Assembly: GCA_025558075.1 (NCBI GenBank)
Contig: JAHLKF010000001.1
Location: forward strand, 496,001 to 560,000
Source of the DNA: Gaertneriomyces semiglobifer
Taxonomy: Eukaryota > Chytridiomycota > Chytridiomycetes > Spizellomycetales > Spizellomycetaceae
Direction: 5' to 3'
Length of the DNA: 64,000 nucleotides
Both the position numbers and the translations under genes were made by a program. The notes beneath the pieces are model-generated. The model did no database searches. It was not told where the DNA came from and saw only the letters and a list, made by a program, of their open reading frames with translations. Shown piece after piece: positions 45,126 to 55,585 of this stretch. Every line of letters begins with the position of its first letter. Position 1 is the stretch's first letter.

Positions 45126-46256
45126 TCAAAGGATTCCTGGATTCGATGTTATGATCTCTTTGACGCTACTTCTTTGATGGAAACGCTTGCGCTCTTCTTT
45201 ATACTGCTTCAAAAACTCGTCAACGGAAATCTGTCCCTTGTAAAAGGATTCTGATATCTCGTCCGATGCCTTTTCGGACTCTTGAATCGCGTTTTCGATG
45301 AGGGGAAGGATGCGCTGAGGGGAGAAACGCTCGGCCTCTTCTCGGTATGCTGCCAGTAGTTGAGCGTGTTTCTGGGCCTCTACTTGAATGCTCCCGGTGA
45401 CGTTTTGAAGGCGCGATTGAAGATCTTCAATCACCGGTGCCTGTGATAAATTTTGTTCTGTAAACGAGTTCTTTGATCAGTTGAGCTCCCAAGGTGCTCA
45501 CGACTGTGAACGTACGAGCAAGTTCTTCACTCTGCTTAAGTAGTTCGCGGTGTATTTGAGCTATTTGTTTTGGTGCATCCAATGACTCGTAAAACGCATG
45601 AAGTGCTTCTGGAGAGCTGAGTAAAGTCTCAAGCATATCAACACTGCATGCGTACATCAGCAAACGTACCACACGAAGGCTCTACTGTGCAACTGCTAAC
45701 TCACCTTAACGAGTCAACTTCTGGCCATGCCGATTGCTGTGGAGTAGGGGCAGGCTGTGGTTGGGGTATAGGCTGTGGTGGTGGTATTGATGCCGGTTGT
45801 ACGGGTATCTGATATACACTTCGAATCTTGAATTCCCTCTCAATATCTCGAACTATTCTACCCAGATTGTTATCGGGGCTCCAATTTCGCAACTCGCGCG
45901 GCATTCCAAGGTACCCTTCCTGATTGCACCAAGCATGCGGTATTGGCGGTTGTACCAACAGCTGCGGAGGGACATCGGGAAAGGAAGGCGGGAGGTGAAT
46001 GTGCAAGCTAGCGGGTATCCCTTGAGGACTTTGCACGCCTTCCAATGGGAGAATGTAATGGGTCGATGACTGTGGCGTAGCTCTGTGCGGAAGAGTAGCC
46101 ACTTGCTGATTTCGGCTGTCAGTGACCGCATGATTAGAAAACAGGCTGCTGTTCGTCGCATAGACAACCTTACCGGTCCATCAACGAAGCTGATGGGGAG
46201 CTGGTCCGTTCCGGTGAACTAGACTTCTTGAATTTTCCGAACATTTTGGGAGGCAT
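45126..46256 (-). CDS. VPS37: ESCRT-I subunit Vps37
   Basis: ESCRT-I component for sorting ubiquitinated cargo into multivesicular bodies. The start ATG at 46256 gives MPPKMFGKFKKSSSPERTSS. A gtaagg donor after SLMDR joins NQQVATLPHRATPQSSTHYI in phase. The N-terminal half is UEV-like (LHIHLPPSFPDVPPQLLVQ, then GYLGMPRELRNWSPDNNLG) with a Pro/Gln linker, as in Vps37A-type proteins. The C-terminal Mod(r) domain spans three exons: MLETLLSSPEALHAFYESL, then LQNVTGSIQVEAQKHAQLLA and FYKGQISVDEFLKQYKEERK, which is the Vps37 core. Confidence 0.87.
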
Positions 46257-47415
46257 TGGCAGCACTGGCAAACGTGACGACGCAAAGGATTGGTGGCTGT
46301 TCTGCATGCAACAGTTTCTCTTTGGCGCTTTTCCCTTTCGCGAGACGAAGGACCCAAGAAAGCCGTCGAGGCGCGTTCAGTCACATTTGGAACCTCAGGC
46401 ACTTAACATATGTTTTGTACTGTCCAGAGTGAACTGTGAAACTGGCTTACTTGTGGATTCGCATTGCACGATGGATGTAAGTGCCGTGCTTCTGCATGCC
46501 CTAATTACTTCGGTTTTTGTCTCACCCACTCTGTTTTCAGATATGCGACGCAGTTTTCGTCTGCAATTCACCACCGCAATGAGACGCACTAAGTTTGATT
46601 TCTAGGCTGGTTCCCAATGGAACAGCACTTCTCTGCCTTTGATCATCTCGACAGAAGCTGATTAGGAAACACGGCTCTCAGCAGGTATCCAAAATGGCAT
46701 ACGTGGTCTGAGAAACAGGCACGCGATATCTGGTTCAAGATAGCTCTAATTACCTGTCTCCCACCGCGATCCTCCTGTGAAGGCATGGCTGGAAGGCGCC
46801 TGATGGTCTGCGAATGCAGGACTCTTTAGGCCTCATGACACAATAGCAATGGCCCGGTACTCATCAGAGCCGGCCCATTCTTTCGAGACTTTTGGATACC
46901 TACCGGCTTCGGATAAATGCGCTGCTTTGACGCTTTGCTGAGTGGCGATATCATTCGTGCTCTCATCTCCTGTTGAAATCCGCACGACTCTCGTCTACAC
47001 TAGTACCTGAGACACTTTCCACGTCGACACCGTCGTACCCTCCGTGGGATCATCGGTAGGTGGAACCTTCTGTCTCACGTATAGAGGTAACGAAAGTTGG
47101 TCGCAGTCGATTTTACTTCTTAATGTTCGTAAGTACCTACGCTGTTTTTATGATTGTTACTGTATGGGTATCTAGTACTCAGGTGGAGACAGTGTTGGCA
47201 TCCGCTCGAGCATTCGTTATGGCGGATGTGGTGGTGCGCGCTTGCGAAGCTGATCGTGTGACATTTCCCATTCGTCCTGCCGTTCACCTCTCCTACAGAC
47301 TAGGAACTGTGGTAGAAGGTCATGCATGATGTTGGGACCACAAGCCGTGTTGCATCGAGGCCGTTCCCGCAATCAGGAGGAGTACGAGCAGGAGAAATGG
47401 TCCTGCGGGTCGTCA
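46257..47415. other. Gene-poor intergenic upstream of the tandem array
   Basis: No supported gene over about 1.2 kb. Open frames (46257-46605 and 47060-47329, plus strand) lack domains and splice support; the latter includes one hydrophobic stretch only. The left end should contain the VPS37 promoter. Confidence 0.5.
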
Positions 47416-47813
47416 TGAGTAATGAATTATGAAAAAAACGGTTGAAAAACGGTTTTTCATTCGTCTGTCAGCCAAAAACGGTTTTCCATTCGTTTGAATT
47501 CGGTAAAAACGGCTCAAAAACGGTTTTTCGTTCGTATTTCGTTCGTTTTTCAACTAAAAAGCCGTTTTTGGAGAGTAATGGATCAAGTAAAAGCGGCTCA
47601 AAAACGGTTTTCCGTTCGTTTTTCAGCTAAAAACCGCTTTTGAAGAGTCCTGAACCAAGCAAAAACGGATGAAACCCCCGTTTTTCGTTCGAATTTCGTC
47701 CGTTTTTCAACAAAAAACCGTTTTTTGAGAGTAATGAATCAAGTAAAAACGGCTCAAAAACTGTTTTTCGTTCAGTTTTCAGCTTAAAAACGGCTGAAAA
47801 CCCGTTTTTGGCT
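47416..47813. repeat. AAAAACGG-rich tandem array with alternating 72/84-nt units
   Basis: About five imperfect units start near 47425, 47496, 47581, 47653 and 47737, each with aatcaagtaaaaacggctc or a variant, then cggtttttcgttcg and a closing ccgtttttgagagtaatg. Spacings are 71, 85, 72 and 84 nt. The longer unit differs by a 12-nt insertion (like gtatttcgttcg), giving a ~156-nt higher-order period. Units are rich in complementary AAAAACGG and CCGTTTTT cores, so hairpins are possible. The array ends about 105 bp before the NMA111 start codon. Confidence 0.85.
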
Positions 47814-47918
47814 TCCCAAAATTTCGAAGTTCTCACGCGTAAAACCGAAAGAGTTCTCTGAGGCACACAACAACTCTGAAGTTCTTTTGCCGCAGTCATT
47901 TTACGATATTAGTTTTAG

Positions 47919-50900
47919 ATGGATCTCGATAACAAAGATTTGCCCGAGAATGGTGATGCAAACATTTTGCCGGTAGTTGGCGACGATGTAAGTTCAAAGT
48001 GCCCTGCGGATCTTGATGCCTCCGGCAAATGATGACATTATCCTCATTAGATAGACGCAGCCCCTGCACCTGATCAATTATCGGATCTATATGATTCTCG
48101 CGAAAGTGGGAAGAAGTCTCAATGGGAGGCTACATTGAAAAAGATCATACCAGCCATTGTTAGTATACGATTCATCACCGTCCGCAATTTCGATACCGAG
48201 CAGCAGCGCGCATCTCAGGCGTCCGGGTTCATCGTCGATAAGACGAGAGGGATTGTATTGACCAACCGGCATGTGGTGACACCGGGACCGATTCTGGCGG
48301 AGGGAATCTTGAACGAAAGCAAGGAGGAGATACAGCTGACACCGATATATCGCGATCCCGTTCACGATTTCGGGTTCTACAAGTTTGATGTCAACACTGT
48401 AAAGTACATGAAGATTGTCGAGATCCCACTTGCGCCAGAGGAAGCCAGAGTTGGCATCAGTATTCGCGTGGTAGGGAACGACAGTGGAGAGCGCTTGAGT
48501 ATTCTCAGTGGAACACTAGCCCGACTCGATCGACAAGCGCCATCCTATGGGCCAGGCCGATTCAATGACTGGAATACCTTCTATTACCAAGCGGCGTCGA
48601 TGACTTCGGGAGGAAGTTCGGGATCTCCTGTGATAAACGTTGATGGAAAGGCGATTGCATTAAATGCAGGGGGAGCAACGACGAGCGCGAGTAGCTTTTT
48701 TTTACCGTTAGACAGAGTTGTCCGAGTGTTGAAGCTGATACAAAATGGGGAGCCTATTCCGAGAGGCACGATACAGACCATTTTCAAATTTTCTCCATAT
48801 GATGAAGTTAAGCGGCTTGGCCTGGATTCAGAGACGGAAGAGAAAATTAGATCGACTTTTGTTGACAGTACAGGAATGCTGGTCGTAGGGCAAGTGATAC
48901 CGAAAGGACCCGCAGATGGGCTGTTAGAGTCAGGAGACATCCTTCTGAGAGTAAACGGCGATTCGCTCATCAACTTTGTGGATTTGGAGGAGCGCTTTGA
49001 TTCGAATGTTCACAGCAATCTCACAATCAGTGTTCAGCGCGGACCTGCGGTGAAGGAACTCACTATCAACGTGCAAGACCTACATGCCATCACCCCAAAC
49101 CGATATGTGGAAGTTGGTGGAGCGATACTACACGAGTTGTCTTATCAGATGGCGCGTAGTTATATGGTTGCCATAGGTGGAGGCGTGTTCGTCGCATCCG
49201 CAGGATACATGCTGCACCTGGCAGGCATCAGCAGGCGATGCCTTATCACGACTCTGAACAACATACCTGTGCCGACGTTGGACGAATTTGTGAAAGTTAT
49301 GAGCTCGCTCAAGAATAACCAAAGAGTACCGATCAGATACCATCACTTAGGAGACATCAACAAGCAAAAGATTGCTCTCATCCAGGTACGTAGTTTGCCG
49401 TTTTTGTGGGTGTATTTTTCACAAACCCGTGCTGAGGTGAATCACAGGTTGACCGCAGATGGCATTCATTTAAAATGGCCACTCGCAATGATGTTACTGG
49501 AATATGGGACTACACCGAGCTGCCGCCTTCACCCGGAGAAGCTGTCTTCTCGCCCCATACCGCATCCCACATTCAACTAGACTCTTCATTGGGTCCTGGA
49601 CGTCATTTGGTTGCCGCATTGTGTCATGTGGAATTTCACCTTCCCTTTCGCATAGACGGGATTCTTCACCAGGTTCATAACGGCATCGGTTTGATTGTGG
49701 ACAACAAGGGTGGACTGGTGATAGTTGACAAACATGCAGTACCAACCACTATCGGAGATATCTTACTCACATTTGCGAATAGCATCATCGTTCCGGGGAA
49801 ACTTATCTACCTGCATCAAACATACAACTATGCCGTTCTGGAATACGACACTGCACTACTTGGGGAGACATTTGTCCCGGAAGTGACATTGAGCGAGAAA
49901 CCGTTGGAAATGGGAGACTCAGTCCACCTTGTGGCGCTATCAAAGGCTTACCAGCCTCTGATCCGCAAAACTATTGTGACAAACGTGCGGCAGTTTTATG
50001 TGTCGGAACCATTACCGCCAGCATACCGGTCGACAAACATTGAGGGTATCGAGCTCGAGAACCCTGTCAACCATGGTGGAGTGTTGATCAACGATGAAGG
50101 TCACGTACAAGCATTATATGCCGCGTACACCAAGCATGCGCAGAAAGGACGAAACGAGTTCTATTTGGGAATGCCGATTGATGTTGTGATTCCCGTGATT
50201 GAGAGTCTCAAGCGTGGCATTGTTCCCGAACTACACGGCTTAGAAGTCGAACTGACATATGCTCAGGTAGCCCATGCGCGATTGCTGGGAATGGGTGATG
50301 CGTGGGTGAAGAAAATCGAAACCTCACATAGCAGTCGTCGAAACGTTTTGCTGTTACGACGGATGACTTCGGGAACGGCTGCGAGTGAACTCTTGAGAGA
50401 GGGCGACATCATTCTTGCTGTGGATGGCACGCCGGCAACGACGTTCATGGATATTATGAGACATACCGATCGCGAGGTTTTGAATCTCACCCTACTGCGT
50501 GAAGGACAAGAACTGGATATCAGTGTTCCGTTGTCAACGCTATCGTCAATGGCGACTACGCGGATTCTCGGTTGGAGCGGCGCTATCTTCCAGCCGCCAC
50601 ACAAGGCGGTGTATCAGTCTTTGAAAAGTGTGCCATCCGGTGTTTTTTGTTCTGTCGTTTACGATGGCAGTCCCGCACAGATGCACGGATTGCATCCTCT
50701 TTGCTGGGTGACCCAGGTCAACGATACGCCAACGACCAACCTGGATGAATTCCATGCAGCTGTTAAGGGAATAAAGTCTGGTGAATTTGCGCGATTGAAG
50801 TGTGTGCATTGGAATCGGTTCGTGCGGGTTGTAAGTGTTCGAGTGGACTGCCACTATTTTGGGACTTGGGAGATCCAGTTAGGAGAAGACGGAGAGAAGT

Positions 50901-50935
50901 TAGATTATCCTGGCGCCCGGGTCACTTCGTGTTAG
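47919..50935 (+). CDS. NMA111: Nuclear HtrA-like serine protease Nma111
   Basis: Tandem protease-PDZ protein of the HtrA family; in yeast it is nuclear and pro-apoptotic. Exons 47919-47987, 48051-49385 and 49448-50935 are all in phase and give about 963 residues, matching Nma111. The first, active half has GIVLTNRHVVTPG (His), DPVHDFGFYKFD (Asp) and MTSGGSSGSPVINVDGKAIA (Ser), then PDZ domains around LLVVG-like AGQVIPKGPADGLLESGD. The second, degenerate protease half starts VDRRWHSFKMATRNDVTGIW and lacks the catalytic serine motif (ENPVNHGGVLINDEG instead), followed by PDZ-like SGTAASELLREGDIILAVDG. The third exon's acceptor is ..aatcacag at 49447, not the downstream gcag. Confidence 0.93.
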
Positions 50936-51163
50936 ATTGCGGGGGAAGCTCAGGAAGAGATAAGTGTGGGCAAAACTACGCCAAGATGAAAACCTACGTG
51001 CGAGCAGTGCAGAAACTTCATATATATAGAAGACTAGGTAACATCAGGTCCAAATACAAAAAACCGTTCTTCCATCACTATCGTTAAGAAAATAATCCAA
51101 ACTCATGACCCTCATCCCATTAACCTACATATCATAATCACATTCATGTCATCAGAAACACCT

Positions 51164-52667
51164 TTACCGAGGTGTAGCCTGGACTTGACCTCCGCAAGCA
51201 AACTTAAGGCCATCCGCCCAGATCATGTGTCCTTTGTCCGCTGTATCTAGATAGTTCAAGTAGGGCGTCAAGACAGCGTCATTGGTTGTCAACGCCCAGT
51301 CCTTCAACGCTCCATTTTCATCCTTGCGTTCTTCAAAGTTCACCATCAACTTCAACTTTGGGAAGCGCGCAATGGTCTCCGGGCTCAAAGTCTGCGTCCA
51401 CCAAGCCTGCTTGACCTGGAGCTCAGATTCAGCGCTACCGACCATCCAAGGCGCACCTGACTCGGAAATGGCGAGCGGCTTGTTACGTTCAATAGCAAAG
51501 CGGCCGTAAAAGTTGCGAGCAGCCAAGTCAACGTTCGCGGCGCCTCCCGCTGGCATGGCGGCACGCTCACCCTCGCCAGTAAGGTAAGAGGCGAAAAAGT
51601 CAGGTGGGGGAATTGAAGGCGCCACCACAGATGGCTGAATAGTGTCGGGGTAGTAGTAGAGGGACAATCCCACCCAGTCTACGTACTCGTCTCCCGGGTA
51701 GAATGGCAAATATGGGTCGTCCATGAAGGTTATTGCACCGTCACCGTTCGTATCAAGGGCAATAAAATCGGGGGACCCTGGCAGAGGCCATTGGGCGGGC
51801 ATAGGCCCAACCGGGTTAACACCCCACGGGTAAGCAATACCGACATTAGGGGACCAAAGCATCGCTAATTCGCAAAAATGTTATGTTAGTATGAGAGAAC
51901 ATGACATTCCATTGGCAGGGACATTCCTCACCTGTCATATTAGTGTACGTGTGGATAATAGTGGATAGAGTTTGGAAGCCCGCCGTGAAAGTGGTAGGCT
52001 TGAGGCCGTATGCGGTCCAGTCACCGTTCATCTCGTGACCATAACGGATAATAATGGGCACACCCATCTTGGAGTTAATATCCTGACATTGCAAAGCAAA
52101 GTCTTCCAACATTGCTTGAGGAATAGTAGTCAGGTCGTTAATAACAGGCTCAAGGGTGACCTGAAGAATCCCTCCCGCTCTGGCGGTCTCTTCTGCGTGC
52201 CATTGCAACATGTCCTTGTTGTAGGGTGGGGTGGTAGTGGGATCCAGTTTCAAGAAAGCGGTCCTGTAGTGATGATAGGGTTGAGCAAATGTGTGAAGTC
52301 ACTAGAAGTGCCTAGGAGGGCACACCTAGATCATAACAACTACTTACGGAACGGCCATTTTCCTCTTGAGACGATTGTTCACCTTTTCAGGGGTGACCTG
52401 CGACCAATCCAAAGAGTATCCGATGTAGATACCATTTTCCGGCTCCAACCTTCCAAGCCCCGTGGCAGCGTTGTGAACGCATGCTGGATCTTCGGGGTTG
52501 ATGCGAATAGGAGAGTGGAGAGGTAGGTCGTTTTTGAGAGCATCTTTGTTCTCAGTGTAGACTCGTAATCCGAGGAACGCCAGTCCTGCAAACGAAAGGG
52601 CGATTGCGAAGGTAACCTTCAGCCAAAAAAGGAGACCACAAAAGAGACGACGTTGACGGTAGCCCAT
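51164..52667 (-). CDS. Membrane-anchored glycoside hydrolase family 26 protein (beta-mannanase-like)
   Basis: The start ATG at 52667 gives MGYRQRRLFCG then a single transmembrane anchor, FWLKVTFAIALSFAGLAFLG, so the catalytic domain faces the lumen or outside. Three exons; the second starts AFLKLDPTTTPPYNKDMLQW and contains GVPIIIRYGHEMNGDWTAYG, whose Glu is the expected acid/base. The third starts AMLWSPNVGIAYPWGVN and includes YVDWVGLSLYYYPDT and NKPLAISESGAPWM, whose Glu is the expected nucleophile. Both GH26 catalytic glutamates are therefore present. Substrate (mannan or a related beta-glycan) is inference. Wall remodelling or plant-material degradation are both possible. Confidence 0.85.
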
Positions 52668-54212
52668 TTTGCGAGAGATGTGTCAATGCCAATACGGGTT
52701 ACTACTGACTGCGCCCTCTACCGGTAGGTCGATCTATTCCCCCACCCGATGGTCCCAAACGCCTGTCGTCGTATGTGCAATCAGCTCCTCCCTGATCCTT
52801 ACAGATTGCTTATACTCCCTTCCAAGCTTTCCTGTTGCTGCCTGCCTGCCTTCGTTGCCTTGAAGAATAATAACCTCCTTGGCCTTCTTCGCAACGGCAA
52901 ACGACGACGTCAAGTTGAGAAAGGGAGGCGGACCGCTGTTATCGATGAAACAGCGAAACACCAGCCCTGCGCCGTCACTGTGCCACTATCTGCTTACCTA
53001 CGCAGCCCCGGCCCAGTTGTGTCACACCGCGACTGATGAGGCAGTGAGGCATATGACAATCTGCGAACCAGAGAGACATCGTTATCGAAAGGACTACTGT
53101 TCCAGCTGTGATCTTATGAAACGAGAAACGTATCTGGCTGCTATCTCTCTCAAGCAGTTGTATGAGAACGTCTGTTAACAAGGAAATCTGTGGTGGTTGC
53201 TGATGGGATCACGGCACCCTTCAAATTCAGCATCTGCGTTTGCACGTCCCAAATGAGTTGATTCTCTGGCGCAAATGGCAAAACCTCATTTGGGACGTGC
53301 ACAAGCGATGGGATGTCGGCCTGTGCATGTGTGGTCTCCTGTCTACCAAGCGATCACCCTGAGGACCAATTCAATCTGATCCCGTCTATTCCTTTCGCAT
53401 CAGTTCGGTGAACCATTCTCCCTCTAGACCTATCACCTCGTCCGTGACTTGAACGAAGCATGCCCAACAATGGACCCGAGTCCGCGCGTTCCAAAAAACC
53501 TTTGATGGAGTTTTTATCAAGGTAAGTGCTTGCCCACCTTGTGCTGGGATACGTCCATCATAAACAGCTCTCCAAGATCAAGATGGCGTTCGACAAATGA
53601 TGAAATGATAGTATGAGGCCGAATTTGGGCTTGCCACTGGTACGCTTCTCTGCATGTGAATTACCAAGTAGCAAAGTCGACGACCCCTGGATCTGGATGG
53701 CTGCGATGGTGGGTTCGACTTGGTTTTCGCCATCTTGTCCATCCATCTCGCCAGCGGAGAAGCTTACAATTACAGGACAGATGACGTCGCGTCAAGTCGA
53801 TCTAAGACTAGCTTGAAGATTGTCTATCCACATGCGCACCTGCCAGTTCCCAAATTTAAAGCACGAGTACGAGGGCCAACGGTTGGGACTATCGTGGCTT
53901 CTAATGATGGGTCAATGAACATTAACAGGGCTGTGATTTGCACACACTGTTGTTCTTCATCTTCACGGCGTTGATGCGTTCTCTCAAATGATGACTCCAT
54001 TGCCTTTATTGATCAAAGCAACCGATATAACCGATACGATGCGACGGTGACACACAAATTTATTCTCAGCGAATTTCGAATTTCATGGCACAACATTTAG
54101 CCTGATTTGAATTCCTCCGCGGTGACCTCACAGCCAAACCAAAAAAAGCGTACGCGCGACGAGGGCTTTTAAAAAAGGAGCAGAACAGCGAAAGCGTTTG
54201 TCGACGACGGTG
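52668..54212. other. Long intergenic, with a possible small spliced gene
   Basis: About 1.5 kb. On the plus strand a frame starting at 53460 (MPNNGPESARSKKPLMEFLS) runs to a good gtaagt donor at 53521 and could join a downstream frame with SSKVDDPWIWMAAMVGSTWF (stop near 53814), giving an ~87-residue product that matches nothing recognised. The left part should carry the GH26 promoter. A 17-bp inverted repeat at 53241-53301 is listed separately. Confidence 0.3.
53241..53301. repeat. Perfect 17-bp inverted repeat, 27-nt loop
   Basis: tgcacgtcccaaatgag at 53241-53257 is exactly complementary to ctcatttgggacgtgca at 53285-53301. A transcript across it would form a stable stem-loop. No flanking duplication or transposase is visible. 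Confidence 0.75.
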
Positions 54213-55409
54213 ATGCGCATTAACCCTCATTTGCTTCTGTCGTCGCTTAAGATGCCCTTGTACCCGTCGTTACCTTCGTACCTCGGCCGCCACGCTGTCG
54301 GCATCTGTGACATCGAGTGGAAGTATGATCCCGATCGATTACCAGCGCTCGCAAGACTTTACTACCCTTCTTCGCCGTCAGGACAGGAACCACGTCCGTT
54401 CTGGCTACCGTCATATCACTATGGGCAGGGATACGGGGATTTCGCTCGGATACCTCGCTGGGTGTCGGTTCCTCTCTTCAAAGCGCTGACATCATTTACA
54501 AAGATACCCGGATATTGGAATGCGCCTGTTTCTACTGAACACAAATGGCCGATCATTTACTTCTCACATGGACTTGGCGGGAACCGCACAACCTATTCAA
54601 CTATTTGCGGAGAGCTGGCGAGCCACGGGTTTGTAGTATGTGCAATGGAACACCGTGATCGCAGTGCCAGTGTCTCCCGGGTGTATGAAACCGATGAACT
54701 CGTGTCGTATCAAAGACCACCAGCGTCCCAGGGCAAGGCAGAGTTTGATTTTCGAAGATCACAAGTGCTGACGCGGGCAACCGAAGTCAAAGAAGCCGTC
54801 AAATTTTTTGAAAACCTCAACGCCGGGCGAAAAGTCAATAACACCGCCGAAGGACACGAGTCGAATGTCATTGAAGGGTTTGCTGGACGCTTGGATTTGT
54901 CAAAACAAATCATTTCGGGTCATAGTTTTGGGTCTGCCACAGCACTGTGTCTTCTCCAACAGCAACATACCTCACCTCGCCCTGACTACCCGTTCAAACT
55001 TGGAATCGTGTTGGACGCATGGATGTTAGCAGTCAACGCAACCGAACCGATTTCCACCCCACTTCTTTCCGTCAACACAGCAAGTTTCCATTGGCGCGAA
55101 AACGCGGATGCACTGTCCCGCGTCCTGTCAAGCGCCCGCGCACACGCTCACTCGCTTCATATCGTTCTCAAAGATACTGCACACCAAAATCAGTCAGACT
55201 TTCCCGTTCTATTTCCGTTCTTCCGAAAACTGAAGACGGGTATGGCTGGAATGGCGGAGCCCGTGGCTGCCATTCAGTTGAATAATACAATCTGCTTGGA
55301 GTGGATTCGAAGGAATTTGGATGTGGAGGATTTGGGTGTCCCTGTCAACGACAACGTTTTATCAGAGGACGAGACAAAAAGGCCACAGGAAATGATCATG
55401 TCAATATAG
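54213..55409 (+). CDS. Platelet-activating factor acetylhydrolase-like phospholipase A2
   Basis: Group VII/VIII-type phospholipase that hydrolyses short or oxidised sn-2 acyl chains. A single exon; candidate starts are ATG 54213 (MRINPHLLLSSLKMPLYPS) or ATG 54252 (MPLYPSLPSYLGRHAVGICD), the latter better aligned with intracellular homologs. WPIIYFSHGLGGNRTTYSTI is the oxyanion region, KQIISGHSFGSATALCLL has the GxSxG nucleophile, GIVLDAWMLAV the Asp, and KDTAHQNQSDFPVLFPF the His. No convincing signal peptide, so cytosolic action is likely. Convergent with the Lon gene. Confidence 0.9.
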   Translation: MRINPHLLLSSLKMPLYPSLPSYLGRHAVGICDIEWKYDPDRLPALARLYYPSSPSGQEPRPFWLPSYHYGQGYGDFARIPRWVSVPLFKALTSFTKIPGYWNAPVSTEHKWPIIYFSHGLGGNRTTYSTICGELASHGFVVCAMEHRDRSASVSRVYETDELVSYQRPPASQGKAEFDFRRSQVLTRATEVKEAVKFFENLNAGRKVNNTAEGHESNVIEGFAGRLDLSKQIISGHSFGSATALCLLQQQHTSPRPDYPFKLGIVLDAWMLAVNATEPISTPLLSVNTASFHWRENADALSRVLSSARAHAHSLHIVLKDTAHQNQSDFPVLFPFFRKLKTGMAGMAEPVAAIQLNNTICLEWIRRNLDVEDLGVPVNDNVLSEDETKRPQEMIMSI

Positions 55410-55585
55410 CACCAGCGGCGTTTGCCGCAGATGTAGTGGTCAGGTCCCTCAGTTTCGTATCTCATACTGTATCTTTATCAATTCTCCCTACCAAAATTCA
55501 ATATACGAAACAGGGCATAGGCCACGAGTAACTGCATAAAACTACAACAAATGATCTGGCTCTCCATCTACCACTTACAACCACA

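Noticed and set aside
47442..47899. Open frames on both strands across the tandem array as real genes
   Set aside because: They arise from repeat units near multiples of three; no start context, domain or splice evidence.
49459..49500. gcag acceptor at 49456-49459 for the NMA111 last exon
   Set aside because: It gives an immediate stop (ATG GCA TTC ATT TAA). The acceptor at 49447 yields the conserved VDRRWHSF sequence.
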